A DNA stretch of 42,161 nucleotides from positions 1 to 42,161 of the forward strand of contig NZ_JACIXG010000044.1 in assembly GCF_014360585.1 (NCBI RefSeq), read 5' to 3'. Source of the stretch: Nocardioides sp. Its GTDB lineage: Bacteria > Actinomycetota > Actinomycetes > Propionibacteriales > Nocardioidaceae. Made by a program: the position numbers and the translations under genes. The notes beneath the pieces were generated by a model that saw nothing but the letters and a program-made list of their open reading frames with translations, searched no databases and had not been told where the DNA came from. Positions within the stretch are counted from its first letter, which is position 1; every line of letters starts with the position of its first letter. Positions 7,677 to 17,069 of this stretch are shown here, piece after piece.

Positions 7677-8990
7677 GTGAGCAGCAACAAGACGACCACG
7701 CACGCCGTCGAGCCCCTGGGCGTCGCCGTCCTCGGCTGCGGTGTGGTGGGGTCCCAGGTGGTCCGGCTCCTGCTCGAGGGCGATGCGGATCTCGCCGCCA
7801 GAGTGGGTGCCCCCCTGGAGATCAGAGGCGTGGCCGTACGCCGCCTCGACGCACCCCGCGACGTCGAGGTGCCTGCGGAGCTGCTCACCACCGACGCGCA
7901 CGGCCTGGTCGCCCGCGACGACGTCGACCTCGTGGTCGAGGTGATCGGCGGCATCGAGCCGGCGCGCGGCCTCATCCTCGAGGCCCTGGAGAGCGGCGCC
8001 AGCGTCGTCACCGCCAACAAGGCGCTCCTCGCCGAGGACGGCCCGACGCTCTACGAGGCCGCCGAGAAGGCCGGCACCGACCTCTACTACGAGGCCGCGG
8101 TCGCCGGTGCGATCCCGATCCTCCGTCCCCTGCGTGACTCGCTCGTCGGCGACCACGTCACCAAGGTGATGGGCATCGTCAACGGCACCACCAACTACAT
8201 CCTCGACAAGATGGACACCTACGGCGCCGGCTTCGAGGAGGCTCTCGTCGAAGCCCAGGAGCTTGGCTACGCCGAGGCCGACCCGACCGCCGACGTCGAG
8301 GGGTTCGACGCCGCCGCCAAGGCCGCCATCCTGGCCTCGCTCGCGTTCCACACCCGGGTGACCGCCAGCGACGTCTACCGCGAGGGCATCACCGAGGTGA
8401 CCGCCGGTGACGTCGCCTCCGCCAAGGCCATGGGGAGCGTCGTCAAGCTGCTCGCGATCGCCGAGCTCGATGACGACGACGTCTCGGTCCGCGTCCACCC
8501 GGTGATGATCCCGCGCAGCCACGCGCTGGCGACCGTACGCGGCGCCTACAACGCCGTCTTCGTCGAGTCAGCCTCGGCCGGTGACCTGATGTTCTACGGC
8601 CAGGGCGCGGGCGGGGAACCCACCGCGAGCGCCGTCCTCGGTGACCTGGTCACGATCGCGCGCAACAAGGTCCTCGGCACCCGCAGCTTCGGCGAGTCCT
8701 CCTACGCCGCCCGCGCGGTGCGCCCGATGGGGGAGACCGTCACCCGCTACCACGTCAGCCTCGACGTCGCCGACAAGGCCGGCGTGCTCGCCGCCGTCGC
8801 GACCGCCTTCTCCGAGCACGGCGTCTCGATCAAGGCCGTCCGCCAAGAAGGACGTGGCGAGGACGCCCAGCTCGTCGTCGTCTCCCACGAAGCCCCCGAC
8901 GCCGCGCTCGCGGCGACCGTGCAGCACCTGCGCGAGATGGAGTACGTCCGCGACGTCGCCTCGGTGATGCGCGTAGAAGGAGCAGTTTGA
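7677..8990 (+). CDS. hom: homoserine dehydrogenase
   Basis: Protein of 437 residues. It reduces aspartate semialdehyde to homoserine with NAD(P)H, the branch point for threonine and methionine. The N-terminal nucleotide-binding motif is VAVLGCGVVGSQVV (G20-x-G-x-x-G25). The catalytic and substrate region has TANKALLAEDG, MGIVNGTTNYIL and EADPTADVEGFDAAAKAAIL. A C-terminal ACT domain (about 360-437, starting YHVSLDVADKAGVLAAVATA) suggests feedback control by threonine. The GTG start sits six bases after a -10 box. It is the first gene of hom-thrC-thrB; the stop overlaps the thrC ATG. Confidence 0.96.
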   Translation: MSSNKTTTHAVEPLGVAVLGCGVVGSQVVRLLLEGDADLAARVGAPLEIRGVAVRRLDAPRDVEVPAELLTTDAHGLVARDDVDLVVEVIGGIEPARGLILEALESGASVVTANKALLAEDGPTLYEAAEKAGTDLYYEAAVAGAIPILRPLRDSLVGDHVTKVMGIVNGTTNYILDKMDTYGAGFEEALVEAQELGYAEADPTADVEGFDAAAKAAILASLAFHTRVTASDVYREGITEVTAGDVASAKAMGSVVKLLAIAELDDDDVSVRVHPVMIPRSHALATVRGAYNAVFVESASAGDLMFYGQGAGGEPTASAVLGDLVTIARNKVLGTRSFGESSYAARAVRPMGETVTRYHVSLDVADKAGVLAAVATAFSEHGVSIKAVRQEGRGEDAQLVVVSHEAPDAALAATVQHLREMEYVRDVASVMRVEGAV

Positions 8991-10057
8991 TGACAACCAG
9001 CCAATGGCGCGGCGTGATCGAGGAGTATCGCACCCTCCTCGACATCCCCCAGGACACCCCGGCGGTCACGCTGGGCGAGGGCGGCACCCCGCTGGTCCAC
9101 TCCGAGTGGCTCTCCAGCGCCACCAAGGGTGAGGTGTGGCTGAAGGTCGAGGGCCAGAATCCGACCGGCTCGTTCAAGGACCGCGGCATGACCGCGGCCA
9201 TCTCCGTCGCCGTCCACGAGGGCGCGAAGGCCGTCGTGTGCGCCTCGACCGGCAACACCAGTGCCTCGATGGCCGCCTATGCCGCCAAGGCCGGGATCAC
9301 CCCGGTCGTACTCGTCCCAAACGGCAAGATCAGCGCCGCCAAGATGGCCCAGGCGCTGGTCCACGGCGCCGAGGTGGTGAAGGTACGCGGCAACTTCGAC
9401 GACTGCCTCAAGCTCTCCCGCGCGCTCGCCGACAACTACCCGGTCGCGCTGGTCAACTCCGTCAACCCGATCCGGCTCGAGGGCCAGAAGACGGCTGCCT
9501 TCGAGGTGGTCGACCGCCTCGGCGACGCTCCCGACTACCACCTGATGCCGATCGGCAACGCCGGCAACCTGTCCGCCTACTGGCTCGGCTACGAGCAGTA
9601 CGCAGCGGCCGGCCACGCCACCAAGACCCCGGTCATGCGCGCCTTCCAGGCCGAGGGTGCGGCGCCGCTCGTGCTCGGCCACCCGGTCGAGCATCCCGAG
9701 ACCAAGGCGACCGCGATCCGTATCGGCAACCCGGCCTCGTGGCAGCTCGCCGAGGCCGCGGCCGCCAAGTCCGGTGGCCGGTTCCGCGCGCTCACCGACG
9801 AGCAGATCCTCTCCGCCCAGTCCCAGCTCGCCCGCAACGACGGCGTCTTCGTCGAGCCCGCCTCGGCGGCGGGTGTCGCGGGCCTGCTCGCCGACCTCCA
9901 GGCGGGGGAGCCCTACGCCGGAGCGACCACCGTCATCACCGTCACCGGTCACGGCCTCAAGGACACCGCCACCGCGCTGGAGTTCTTCGGTGAGCTGACC
10001 GAGATCGTCATCGACGCCGACCTCGAGGCCGCGGCGGCCGCAGCCGGGCTCGCGTAG
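8990..10057 (+). CDS. thrC: threonine synthase
   Basis: Protein of 355 residues, fold type II PLP enzyme, converting phosphohomoserine to threonine. The PLP lysine lies in PTGSFKDRGM (K63). Further marks are VVCASTGNTSASMAAYAA and the phosphate-binding loop around LMPIGNAGNLSAYW. This is the shorter, SAM-independent bacterial type. ATG 8990 overlaps the hom stop (TGATG) and has AAGGAG upstream; a TTG one codon earlier is not preferred. It is translationally coupled to hom and followed by thrB after nine bases. Confidence 0.96.
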   Translation: MTTSQWRGVIEEYRTLLDIPQDTPAVTLGEGGTPLVHSEWLSSATKGEVWLKVEGQNPTGSFKDRGMTAAISVAVHEGAKAVVCASTGNTSASMAAYAAKAGITPVVLVPNGKISAAKMAQALVHGAEVVKVRGNFDDCLKLSRALADNYPVALVNSVNPIRLEGQKTAAFEVVDRLGDAPDYHLMPIGNAGNLSAYWLGYEQYAAAGHATKTPVMRAFQAEGAAPLVLGHPVEHPETKATAIRIGNPASWQLAEAAAAKSGGRFRALTDEQILSAQSQLARNDGVFVEPASAAGVAGLLADLQAGEPYAGATTVITVTGHGLKDTATALEFFGELTEIVIDADLEAAAAAAGLA

Positions 10058-10065
10058 TAGCAACG

Positions 10066-11007
10066 ATGACCTTCGTAGAAGGCCCGGTGACCGTCACCGT
10101 CCCGGCCACCTCCGCCAACCTCGGCCCCGGCTACGACTCGCTCGGGCTGGCGCTCGACCTGCGTGACGAGCTCACCGGCGAGGTGTTCTCGACAGACCGG
10201 GCCGCCGGGAGCCTGGAGGTCACCGTCGAGGGTGCGGGCGAGGGCACGGTCCCGCTCGATGAGTCCCACCTCGTCGTACGCTCCATGCGAGCCGCCTTCG
10301 AGATCATCGGCAAGCAGCCGGCCGGGCTGAGGCTGCACTGCCGCAACCAGATCCCGCATGCCCGCGGGATGGGGTCGTCCTCGGCGGCGATCGTCGGCGG
10401 CCTGGTGCTGGCTCGGGCCCTGGTCGCCGGGGGAGAGCTGATCCTCGACGACGAGACGCTCTTCCAGACGGCTGCCGAGATCGAGGGCCACCCCGACAAC
10501 GTCGCGCCTGCCTTCTACGGCGGCTTCACGATCGCGGGTGAGGACGAGGCCCCGCCGACAGGCTCAAAGGGGCACAGTTTTGCGGTGCGCACCGCAGTGG
10601 ACCCGAGGGTCAGCGTCGTCGTCTTCGTCCCCGCGACCGGTGTCGAGACCAAGACCGCCCGTGGGCTGCTGCCCGAGACGGTCCCGCACTCGGACGCGGC
10701 GGCCGACGCGGGTCGTACGGCCCTTCTGGTCGCGGCCCTGAGCGACGCGCCGGAGCACCTGCACCGTGCCACCCGAGACTTCCTCCATCAGGAATACCGC
10801 CGACCCGCGATGCCGGAGTCGCTCGCCCTGGTCGACGAGCTGCGCGCCGACGGCGTCGCGGCCATCGTCTCCGGTGCCGGACCGACGGTCCTGGCCTTCA
10901 GCAGCGGCGTGGAGTCGGCGGAGACGACCAAGCTCACCGCCCGCTGTCCGGCGGGTTGGAGCTGCCATGCGCTGAGCGTCGACATGGACGGCGTACGCAT
11001 CCTCTGA
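10066..11007 (+). CDS. thrB: homoserine kinase
   Basis: Protein of 313 residues of the GHMP kinase family, phosphorylating homoserine with ATP to feed ThrC. The N-terminal region has VTVPATSANLGPGYDSLGLA, the GHMP ATP-binding motif is PHARGMGSSSAAIVGGL, and the C-terminal motif is VSGAGPTVLAFSSG. It is the last gene of the hom-thrC-thrB operon. The start has only a weak ribosome site, so it probably depends on coupling with thrC. Confidence 0.95.
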   Translation: MTFVEGPVTVTVPATSANLGPGYDSLGLALDLRDELTGEVFSTDRAAGSLEVTVEGAGEGTVPLDESHLVVRSMRAAFEIIGKQPAGLRLHCRNQIPHARGMGSSSAAIVGGLVLARALVAGGELILDDETLFQTAAEIEGHPDNVAPAFYGGFTIAGEDEAPPTGSKGHSFAVRTAVDPRVSVVVFVPATGVETKTARGLLPETVPHSDAAADAGRTALLVAALSDAPEHLHRATRDFLHQEYRRPAMPESLALVDELRADGVAAIVSGAGPTVLAFSSGVESAETTKLTARCPAGWSCHALSVDMDGVRIL

Positions 11008-11026
11008 ACTGCCGTCCGGGCCCCTG

Positions 11027-11054
11027 CTGTCATGGGTGCTGTGCGTGTTAGCCT
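11027..11054 (+). promoter_or_regulatory. predicted rho promoter
   Basis: CTGTCA, a 16-bp spacer and TAGCCT (11049-11054). Transcription would leave a leader of about 140 bases before rho. The leader contains small inverted repeats, including CGCCGATCGGCG near the end. Such a leader leaves room for Rho autoregulation, as known in other bacteria. The -35 is weak. Confidence 0.4.
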
Positions 11055-11203
11055 GGATCCACATCTGGCCGTTCAGGCATTCAGGATGTGATCCCCCTTT
11101 CGTGCCGTGCCACTTCGTTTGGCGCGCGTCGGCCCGTCAGGGGTTCTGACAAACGAGCCGTCGGTGTCGTACGCCGATCGGCGATACGTGGGAAAGGACT
11201 CAC

Positions 11204-13039
11204 GTGACTGAGACCATGGAATCCACCGCTCCGGAGCCGAACGCCCCGAAGAAGCGTGGTGGCCTTGGCGGAATGCTCCTCGCCGATCTCAAGGCGATGG
11301 CCAACGGGATGGGCATCGCCGGGGCGAACTCGATGAAGAAGGCCCAGCTGATCGACGCGATCAAGGCCGCCCAGGGCAACCGTGCGCAGTCGGCGCCGGC
11401 GCAGAAGGCCGAGAAGCCTGCCGTCGAGAAGCCTGCAGTCGAGAAGCCCGCCGTCGAGAAGCCCGCGACCGAGAAGGCCCAGAAGCCTGTCGAGAAGCCG
11501 GTCGTCGAGAAGCCTGCCGCTGAGAAGCCGGCGGCGAAGACCGCTGAGAAGCAGCCTGCAGAGAAACCGGCCGAGAAGGCCGAGAAGCCCGCGGAGAAGT
11601 CCGCCGAGGCTGCCGACGCCGGCAACGAGGGCGGCCAGCGCCCACGCCGCCAGCGCAACCAGAGCCAGAACAAGACCGGGGGCCAGGGCGGTCAGGGCGG
11701 CCAGCCCGCCGGCGGTCAGGGCAAGGGACCGGCCAAGTCCGGCCAGCCTGCCGCCGAGCGGAAGAACGAGGAAGCCCAGAAGGAGAAGCCGGCCGAGCAG
11801 GCCGACGACTCCGGCGATGACGACGGCGAGGGCGGCAGCCGCCGCAACCGCCGCCGCCGTGGTCGTGACCGCGACCGCAACCGCCCCGGCCGTGGCGAGC
11901 CGGACACGACCGTCCTCGAGGACGACGTGCTGGTGCCCGCCGCAGGCATCCTGGACGTACTCGACAACTACGCCTTCGTCCGCACCTCCGGATACCTCCC
12001 CGGACCCGACGACGTCTACCTCTCCCTGTCGCTGGTCAAGCGTCTCGGCCTGCGCCGTGGTGACGCGATCGTCGGTCAGGTGCGCCAGCCCCGCGAGGGC
12101 GAGCGCAAGGAGAAGTACAACCCGATGGTGCGCATCGACTCGGTCAACGGTGCCGACCCCGAGGTCGCCAAGCACCGCGTCGAGTTCGACAAGCTCGCTC
12201 CGGTCCACCCCGACCAGCGGCTGCGCCTCGAGGGCGGCACCGACCCGGTCACCGGCCGGATCATCGACCTGGTCTCCCCGATCGGCAAGGGCCAGCGCGG
12301 TCTGATCTCCGCTCCGTCGAAGGCCGGCAAGACCACCGTCCTGCAGGCGATCGCCGGCGCGATCACCGCCAACAACCCCGAGTGCCACCTGATGGTCGTG
12401 CTCGTCGACGAGCGCCCCGAAGAGGTCACCGACTTCGAGCGGAGCGTCAAGGGCGAGGTCATCGCCTCCACCTTCGACCGGCAGCCGGCCGACCACACCG
12501 TGGTGGCCGAGCTGGCCATCGAGCGGGCCAAGCGCCTGGTCGAGCTCGGCCACGACGTGGTCGTCCTGCTCGACGGGCTGACCCGCCTGGGCAAGGCGTA
12601 CAACCTCTCGGTCCCGGCGTCGGGCCGGATCCTCGGTGGCGGCGTCGACTCCGCGGCGCTCTACCCGACCAAGCGGTTCTTCGGTGCGGCCCGCAACGTC
12701 GAGGACGGCGGCTCGCTGACCATCCTCGCCACGGCCGCGGTCGAGACCGGTTCGAAGACCGACGAGATCATCTTCGAGGCGTTCAAGGACACCGCCAACT
12801 CCGAGCTGCGACTGAGCGAGGCGTACGCGGAGGCCGGGATCTTCCCCGCCGTCGACGTCAACGCCTCCGGCACCCGTCGCGACGACCTGCTCTTCACCGG
12901 CGGCGAGGGCGACGCGGTGCGCAAGCTGCGCGCCTCCCTGGCCACGCTCGAGGGCGCTAAGGCCGCATCGGTTCTGGTCGACAAGGTCGCCGGGTCGGCC
13001 ACCAACATGGTGCTGCTCAACGGCGTCGCCAAGAGCTGA
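11204..13039 (+). CDS. rho: transcription termination factor Rho
   Basis: Protein of 611 residues; the hexameric RNA-dependent ATPase that ends transcription. Rho_N domain at about 25-60. Then about 170 residues of low complexity: Lys/Glu/Pro/Ala repeats, Gly/Gln-rich, then Arg/Asp-rich (RRNRRRRGRDRDRNR), a common actinobacterial insertion. S1-like RNA-binding domain from about 236, ATPase from about 330. P-loop APSKAGKTT (K376), catalytic-base motif LLDGLTRLGKAYN, R-loop lysine in ETGSKTDE (K518), arginine finger in SGTRRDD (R558). Aligned without gaps to E. coli Rho, positions 180, 219, 266 and 337 are S, F, G and D instead of P, M, S and G; all four relate to bicyclomycin sensitivity. E. 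coli R347 and R353 are E and G here. Start GTG 11204 follows GGAAAGGA. Confidence 0.94.
   Translation: MTETMESTAPEPNAPKKRGGLGGMLLADLKAMANGMGIAGANSMKKAQLIDAIKAAQGNRAQSAPAQKAEKPAVEKPAVEKPAVEKPATEKAQKPVEKPVVEKPAAEKPAAKTAEKQPAEKPAEKAEKPAEKSAEAADAGNEGGQRPRRQRNQSQNKTGGQGGQGGQPAGGQGKGPAKSGQPAAERKNEEAQKEKPAEQADDSGDDDGEGGSRRNRRRRGRDRDRNRPGRGEPDTTVLEDDVLVPAAGILDVLDNYAFVRTSGYLPGPDDVYLSLSLVKRLGLRRGDAIVGQVRQPREGERKEKYNPMVRIDSVNGADPEVAKHRVEFDKLAPVHPDQRLRLEGGTDPVTGRIIDLVSPIGKGQRGLISAPSKAGKTTVLQAIAGAITANNPECHLMVVLVDERPEEVTDFERSVKGEVIASTFDRQPADHTVVAELAIERAKRLVELGHDVVVLLDGLTRLGKAYNLSVPASGRILGGGVDSAALYPTKRFFGAARNVEDGGSLTILATAAVETGSKTDEIIFEAFKDTANSELRLSEAYAEAGIFPAVDVNASGTRRDDLLFTGGEGDAVRKLRASLATLEGAKAASVLVDKVAGSATNMVLLNGVAKS
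11407..11609 (+). repeat. in-frame Glu-Lys-Pro-Ala repeats in rho
   Basis: Degenerate tandem units of about 15 bases (GTCGAGAAGCCCGCC and variants), coding for repeated VEKPA/AEKPA. Such DNA can change in copy number; the reading frame is kept. Confidence 0.8.
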
Positions 13040-13062
13040 GGCGTGGATCTCGACCCGCCTGT

Positions 13063-13090
13063 CACCCCGGCGAGCAAGCTCGCCGGGGTG
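13063..13090 (+). terminator. stem-loop terminator after rho
   Basis: Perfect 12-bp GC-rich stem (CACCCCGGCGAG, loop CAAG, CTCGCCGGGGTG) starting 23 bases after the rho stop. No U-tract. Confidence 0.7.
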
Positions 13091-13158
13091 AGGCTCGCTC
13101 GATCCCGCCTTCGTGCGGAGCCGCTCGTGCCTCGCGGTTCCGCAGGCGGTGGGAATTA

Positions 13159-13186
13159 TTGGCGGCCCCAGACGTTCACATACACT
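13159..13186 (+). promoter_or_regulatory. predicted rpmE promoter
   Basis: TTGGCG, a 16-bp spacer and TACACT (13181-13186), in a locally AT-richer stretch between the rho terminator and rpmE. Leader of about 67 bases to the ATG. Confidence 0.5.
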
Positions 13187-13259
13187 GAATCCTCGGTGCC
13201 GGTTCACGTCCCGCAACCTGCGGCGGCGACCCGGGGCCCAATGTCTTGAGAGGAACCTC

Positions 13260-13472
13260 ATGAAGCCCGAGATCCACCCGACTTACGTCGACACCCAGGT
13301 CACCTGCACCTGTGGCAACTCGTTCACCACCCGCAGCACCGTGAACGAGGGCGCTATCCGCGCCGACGTGTGCTCCAACTGCCACCCGTTCTACACCGGC
13401 AAGCAGAAGATCCTCGACACCGGCGGTCGCGTGGCTCGCTTCGAGGCTCGCTTCGGCAAGCGCAGCAAGTAG
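13260..13472 (+). CDS. rpmE: 50S ribosomal protein L31, zinc-binding type
   Basis: Protein of 70 residues, normal L31 length. Four cysteines, C16 and C18 (CTCG) and C38 and C41 (CSNC), form the zinc site, so this is the C+ form; many actinobacteria switch to a C- paralogue under zinc limitation, and none is present here. ATG 13260 has GAGAGGAA upstream. It sits between rho and prfA as in most actinobacteria and has its own promoter and terminator. Confidence 0.96.
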   Translation: MKPEIHPTYVDTQVTCTCGNSFTTRSTVNEGAIRADVCSNCHPFYTGKQKILDTGGRVARFEARFGKRSK

Positions 13473-13483
13473 CTGCTTCCCAG

Positions 13484-13513
13484 CGCCGGCCCCTGCATCC
13501 GCGGGGGCCGGCG
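13484..13513 (+). terminator. stem-loop terminator after rpmE
   Basis: Ten-bp stem CGCCGGCCCC / GGGGCCGGCG with a 10-base loop, 11 bases after the rpmE stop, followed by TTGGCGTATTT. Confidence 0.75.
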
Positions 13514-13597
13514 TTGGCGTATTTCAGCGACCACACGGTTTGAACACCCACTCCCGGGCGGAGATGTCCCGCCGGAGCGAAGCGGAGGCGCAAGACA

Positions 13598-14674
<1,077 letters not shown>

Positions 14675-14690
14675 CTCCCTGCGGGAAAAG

Positions 14691-14726
14691 TCGAAGGTCG
14701 CAGCCGTTGCTGGCTGCGACCTTCGA
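14691..14726. terminator. hairpin between prfA and the convergent sunset-domain gene
   Basis: Perfect 15-bp stem (TCGAAGGTCGCAGCC at 14691-14705 with 14712-14726) and a 6-base loop, in the gap between two convergent genes. Confidence 0.8.
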
Positions 14727-14744
14727 GCTCTTGGGCCGAGACGA

Positions 14745-15308
14745 TCAGGCGTCGACCTTCTTCTTGAAGCCTGCGATGAAGCCGGCGGCCTCGGCCGACT
14801 CCTCGGTGTCGAAGTAGACGGCCGCCTTCGTACGGCTGTAGTAGGGGCTCGCCGTCGTGTGGTACTTCTTCCCGCTGCTGCCCTTGATGTCGTACGCGGC
14901 ATCCGAGCTGGTTCCGTCCGCAGCAGGCAGCACCGCGCCGGCGTAGGGAGCGCCGTCGGTCGCGGCGGGCTTCTCGGCGACCGGGACGACCTCCGGCTCG
15001 ATGTCGACGGGAGCAGCCGCCGCCTCCTCGGCCACGGGCTCCTCGGTGTCGGCGGCGGCAGCGACGACGCTCTCGGCCTCCGCAACGACCGCAGCGGTGT
15101 CGGCCTCGGTGTCCGCGGCGGACTCGGTGGTCTCGTCGGCGGTCTTGCTGTCAGCGACCTCGGCGGCCGGAGTCTCAGCAGCGGGAGCATCCGCGGCCTT
15201 CTCGGCTGGATCTGCGGTCTTGGCGTCCTTGCGGATCGGTCGTCCGAAGAAGAACCAGATCAGGGAGGCGAGGACGAGGATGAGTGCAAGCAGCAATGGC
15301 CACTTCAT
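14745..15308 (-). CDS. single-pass membrane protein with C-terminal sunset domain (ArfC-like)
   Basis: Protein of 187 residues. An N-terminal membrane helix (MKWPLLLALILVLASLIWFF, then FGRPIRKD with basic residues inside) is followed by an Ala/Glu/Pro-rich linker of about 100 residues. The compact C-terminal domain (AYDIKGSSGKKYHTTASPYY, then SRTKAAVYFDTEESAEAAGF) is the sunset domain found in actinobacterial envelope-associated proteins, including variants annotated as the channel accessory protein ArfC. Function is unknown. It is inserted on the minus strand between prfA and prmC. AAGGAA upstream of ATG 15308 serves as ribosome site. Confidence 0.75.
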   Translation of the reverse strand: MKWPLLLALILVLASLIWFFFGRPIRKDAKTADPAEKAADAPAAETPAAEVADSKTADETTESAADTEADTAAVVAEAESVVAAAADTEEPVAEEAAAAPVDIEPEVVPVAEKPAATDGAPYAGAVLPAADGTSSDAAYDIKGSSGKKYHTTASPYYSRTKAAVYFDTEESAEAAGFIAGFKKKVDA

Positions 15309-15433
15309 GGGGTGGTGTTTCCTTCCAGGGGGGATCTCGGGTGCGGTGGTGGGGCAGCACAGTGCCCGACGAGGGTGCGGCCATTCCCGCGTCCCCCGTC
15401 ATGACCCGAAGAACTGTTGAAGCGCCCGAACGT

Positions 15434-15439
15434 TACCCT
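15434..15439 (+). promoter_or_regulatory. candidate -10 box for prmC-sua5-wecA
   Basis: TACCCT about 45 bases upstream of the prmC start. It would give a leader of about 37 bases that includes the AGGAG site. No clear -35. Confidence 0.35.
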
Positions 15440-15483
15440 CAGCCGGGTAGAGCATGACTAACACATTTCAGGAGCAGTTGCCC

Positions 15484-16341
15484 ATGACCGCCCCGCGCAC
15501 CCTTCTGGCAAGTGCCCGAAAGCAGCTCGAAGAGGCCGGCGTCGACAGCCCGGATGCCGATGCGGCCATCCTGCTGGCCCACGTCCTCGACACCGACCGC
15601 AACCGTCTCTTCCTCGTCGACGACGTCGCGGAGCATCAGGAGAAGGCCTACGCGAGCCTGCTCGCCCGCCGTGCGGAACGCGAGCCGCTGCAGCACCTGA
15701 CCGGGGTGGCGTACTTCAGACACGTCGAGCTCGCCGTCGGGCCCGGCGTCTTCGTGCCCCGGCCGGAGACGGAGCTGCTCGCCGGCTGGGCGATCGACCG
15801 AGCCACGGCCATCGACAGGCCTGTCGTCGTCGACCTCTGCACCGGGTCGGGAGCGATCGCGAAGAGCATCGCCGACGAGGTCCCGGGTGCCGAGGTGCAC
15901 GCGGTCGAGCTCTCCGAGGATGCCTACCCCTGGGCCGTACGCAACCTGACCGGCACCGGCGTGGACCTGCGGCAGGGCGACATGGCCGACGCGTTCAGCG
16001 AGCTGGACGGCACCGTCGACGTGCTCGTCTGCAACCCGCCGTACATCCCTCTCGAGGCCTGGGAGTCCGTCGCCACGGAGGCGCGCGACCACGACCCCGA
16101 CCTCGCCCTCTTCTCCGGGCAGGACGGCCTCGACGCGATCCGCGTGCTGGAACGACGGGCCGCCGAGCTGCTCAAGCCCGGGGGCGTGGTCGGGTTCGAG
16201 CACGCCGACGAGCAGGGTCCGGAGGGCGCCGACGGCGGCGCCCCGGCCGTCTTCAGCAGCACGGGAAGATGGCACGACGTGCGCGATCATCGCGATCTGG
16301 CAGGGCGTCCGCGCTTCACGACCGCGCAACTGGCAACATGA
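15484..16341 (+). CDS. prmC: release factor glutamine methyltransferase
   Basis: Protein of 285 residues. It methylates the GGQ glutamine of RF1 and RF2 with SAM. The N-terminal helical domain contains REPLQHLTGVAYF; the SAM motif is VVDLCTGSGAIAKSIA; the catalytic NPPY lies in VCNPPYIPL (about 184-187). The C-terminus (DHRDLAGRPRF) is family-typical. ATG 15484 is chosen because AGGAG lies nine bases upstream; an ATG at 15454 has no ribosome site. The stop overlaps the sua5 ATG by four bases. Confidence 0.93.
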   Translation: MTAPRTLLASARKQLEEAGVDSPDADAAILLAHVLDTDRNRLFLVDDVAEHQEKAYASLLARRAEREPLQHLTGVAYFRHVELAVGPGVFVPRPETELLAGWAIDRATAIDRPVVVDLCTGSGAIAKSIADEVPGAEVHAVELSEDAYPWAVRNLTGTGVDLRQGDMADAFSELDGTVDVLVCNPPYIPLEAWESVATEARDHDPDLALFSGQDGLDAIRVLERRAAELLKPGGVVGFEHADEQGPEGADGGAPAVFSSTGRWHDVRDHRDLAGRPRFTTAQLAT

Positions 16342-17069
16342 GCACTGTGACTGAGCGCTACCCGATCGCGACCGAGGACGAGCAGACCGAGGCGATCGAT
16401 GCTGCTGTGACCGCCCTTCAGGCAGGCGAGCTCGTGATCGTGCCGACCGACACGGTCTACGGCATCGCCGCCGACGCGTTCGACAAGGGCGCGGTGGCTG
16501 GCCTGCTCGCCGCCAAGGGCCGAGGCCGCGCGATGCCGCCGCCCGTGCTGATCTCCAACGTAGCGACCCTCGACGCCCTCGCGACGAGGATCCCCGACTG
16601 GGCGCGCAGCCTCGCCGAGGAGCTGTGGCCCGGGGCGCTGACGATCGTGCTCCACCAGCAGCCGTCGCTGCAGTGGGACCTGGGCGAGGCCCGCCAGACC
16701 GTGGCGGTACGCATCCCCGACTCCGACATCCTGCGGCAGATCATCGACCGGGTCGGGCCGCTGGCGACCAGCTCGGCCAACCGCACCACGAAGCCGGCAG
16801 CCACCAACGCCGACCAGGCCGAGGAGATGCTGGGCAAGATGGTCAAGGCCATCCTCGACGGCGGCGAGTCGCCTGTCGGGGAGGCGTCCACGATCGTCTC
16901 CGCCACCGGTGACGAGCCTAAGATCCTCCGCGAGGGCGCGATCAGCATCGACCGGATCAACGAGATCCTCGCCGAGCACGATGTCGCCATCCGTCGGCCG
17001 GGCGACCCGGATCCCGCTGCGGAGACCGAGACCGACACCCCCGCCACGGACGCCGACACAGAGGCCTGA
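16338..17069 (+). CDS. L-threonylcarbamoyladenylate synthase (Sua5/YwlC/TsaC)
   Basis: Protein of 243 residues. It makes threonylcarbamoyl-AMP from threonine, bicarbonate and ATP for the t6A37 modification of ANN-decoding tRNAs. The YrdC-like core shows [45 protein letters not shown] and [15 protein letters not shown]. It lacks the extra C-terminal domain of long Sua5 proteins and ends in an acidic Asp/Glu/Thr tail. ATG 16338 overlaps the prmC stop (ATGA); a GTG three codons later is an alternative. Its stop overlaps the wecA start. Confidence 0.92.
   Translation: MSTVTERYPIATEDEQTEAIDAAVTALQAGELVIVPTDTVYGIAADAFDKGAVAGLLAAKGRGRAMPPPVLISNVATLDALATRIPDWARSLAEELWPGALTIVLHQQPSLQWDLGEARQTVAVRIPDSDILRQIIDRVGPLATSSANRTTKPAATNADQAEEMLGKMVKAILDGGESPVGEASTIVSATGDEPKILREGAISIDRINEILAEHDVAIRRPGDPDPAAETETDTPATDADTEA

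Noticed and set aside
5915..8020. 701-codon open frame on the minus strand
   Set aside because: It runs antisense across the 5897 gene, the quinone reductase and the start of hom, has no family-like sequence, and is explained by GC-rich third positions. The same holds for the long minus frames at 1829-3433, 21956-24412, 25270-26904 and 37245-39896.
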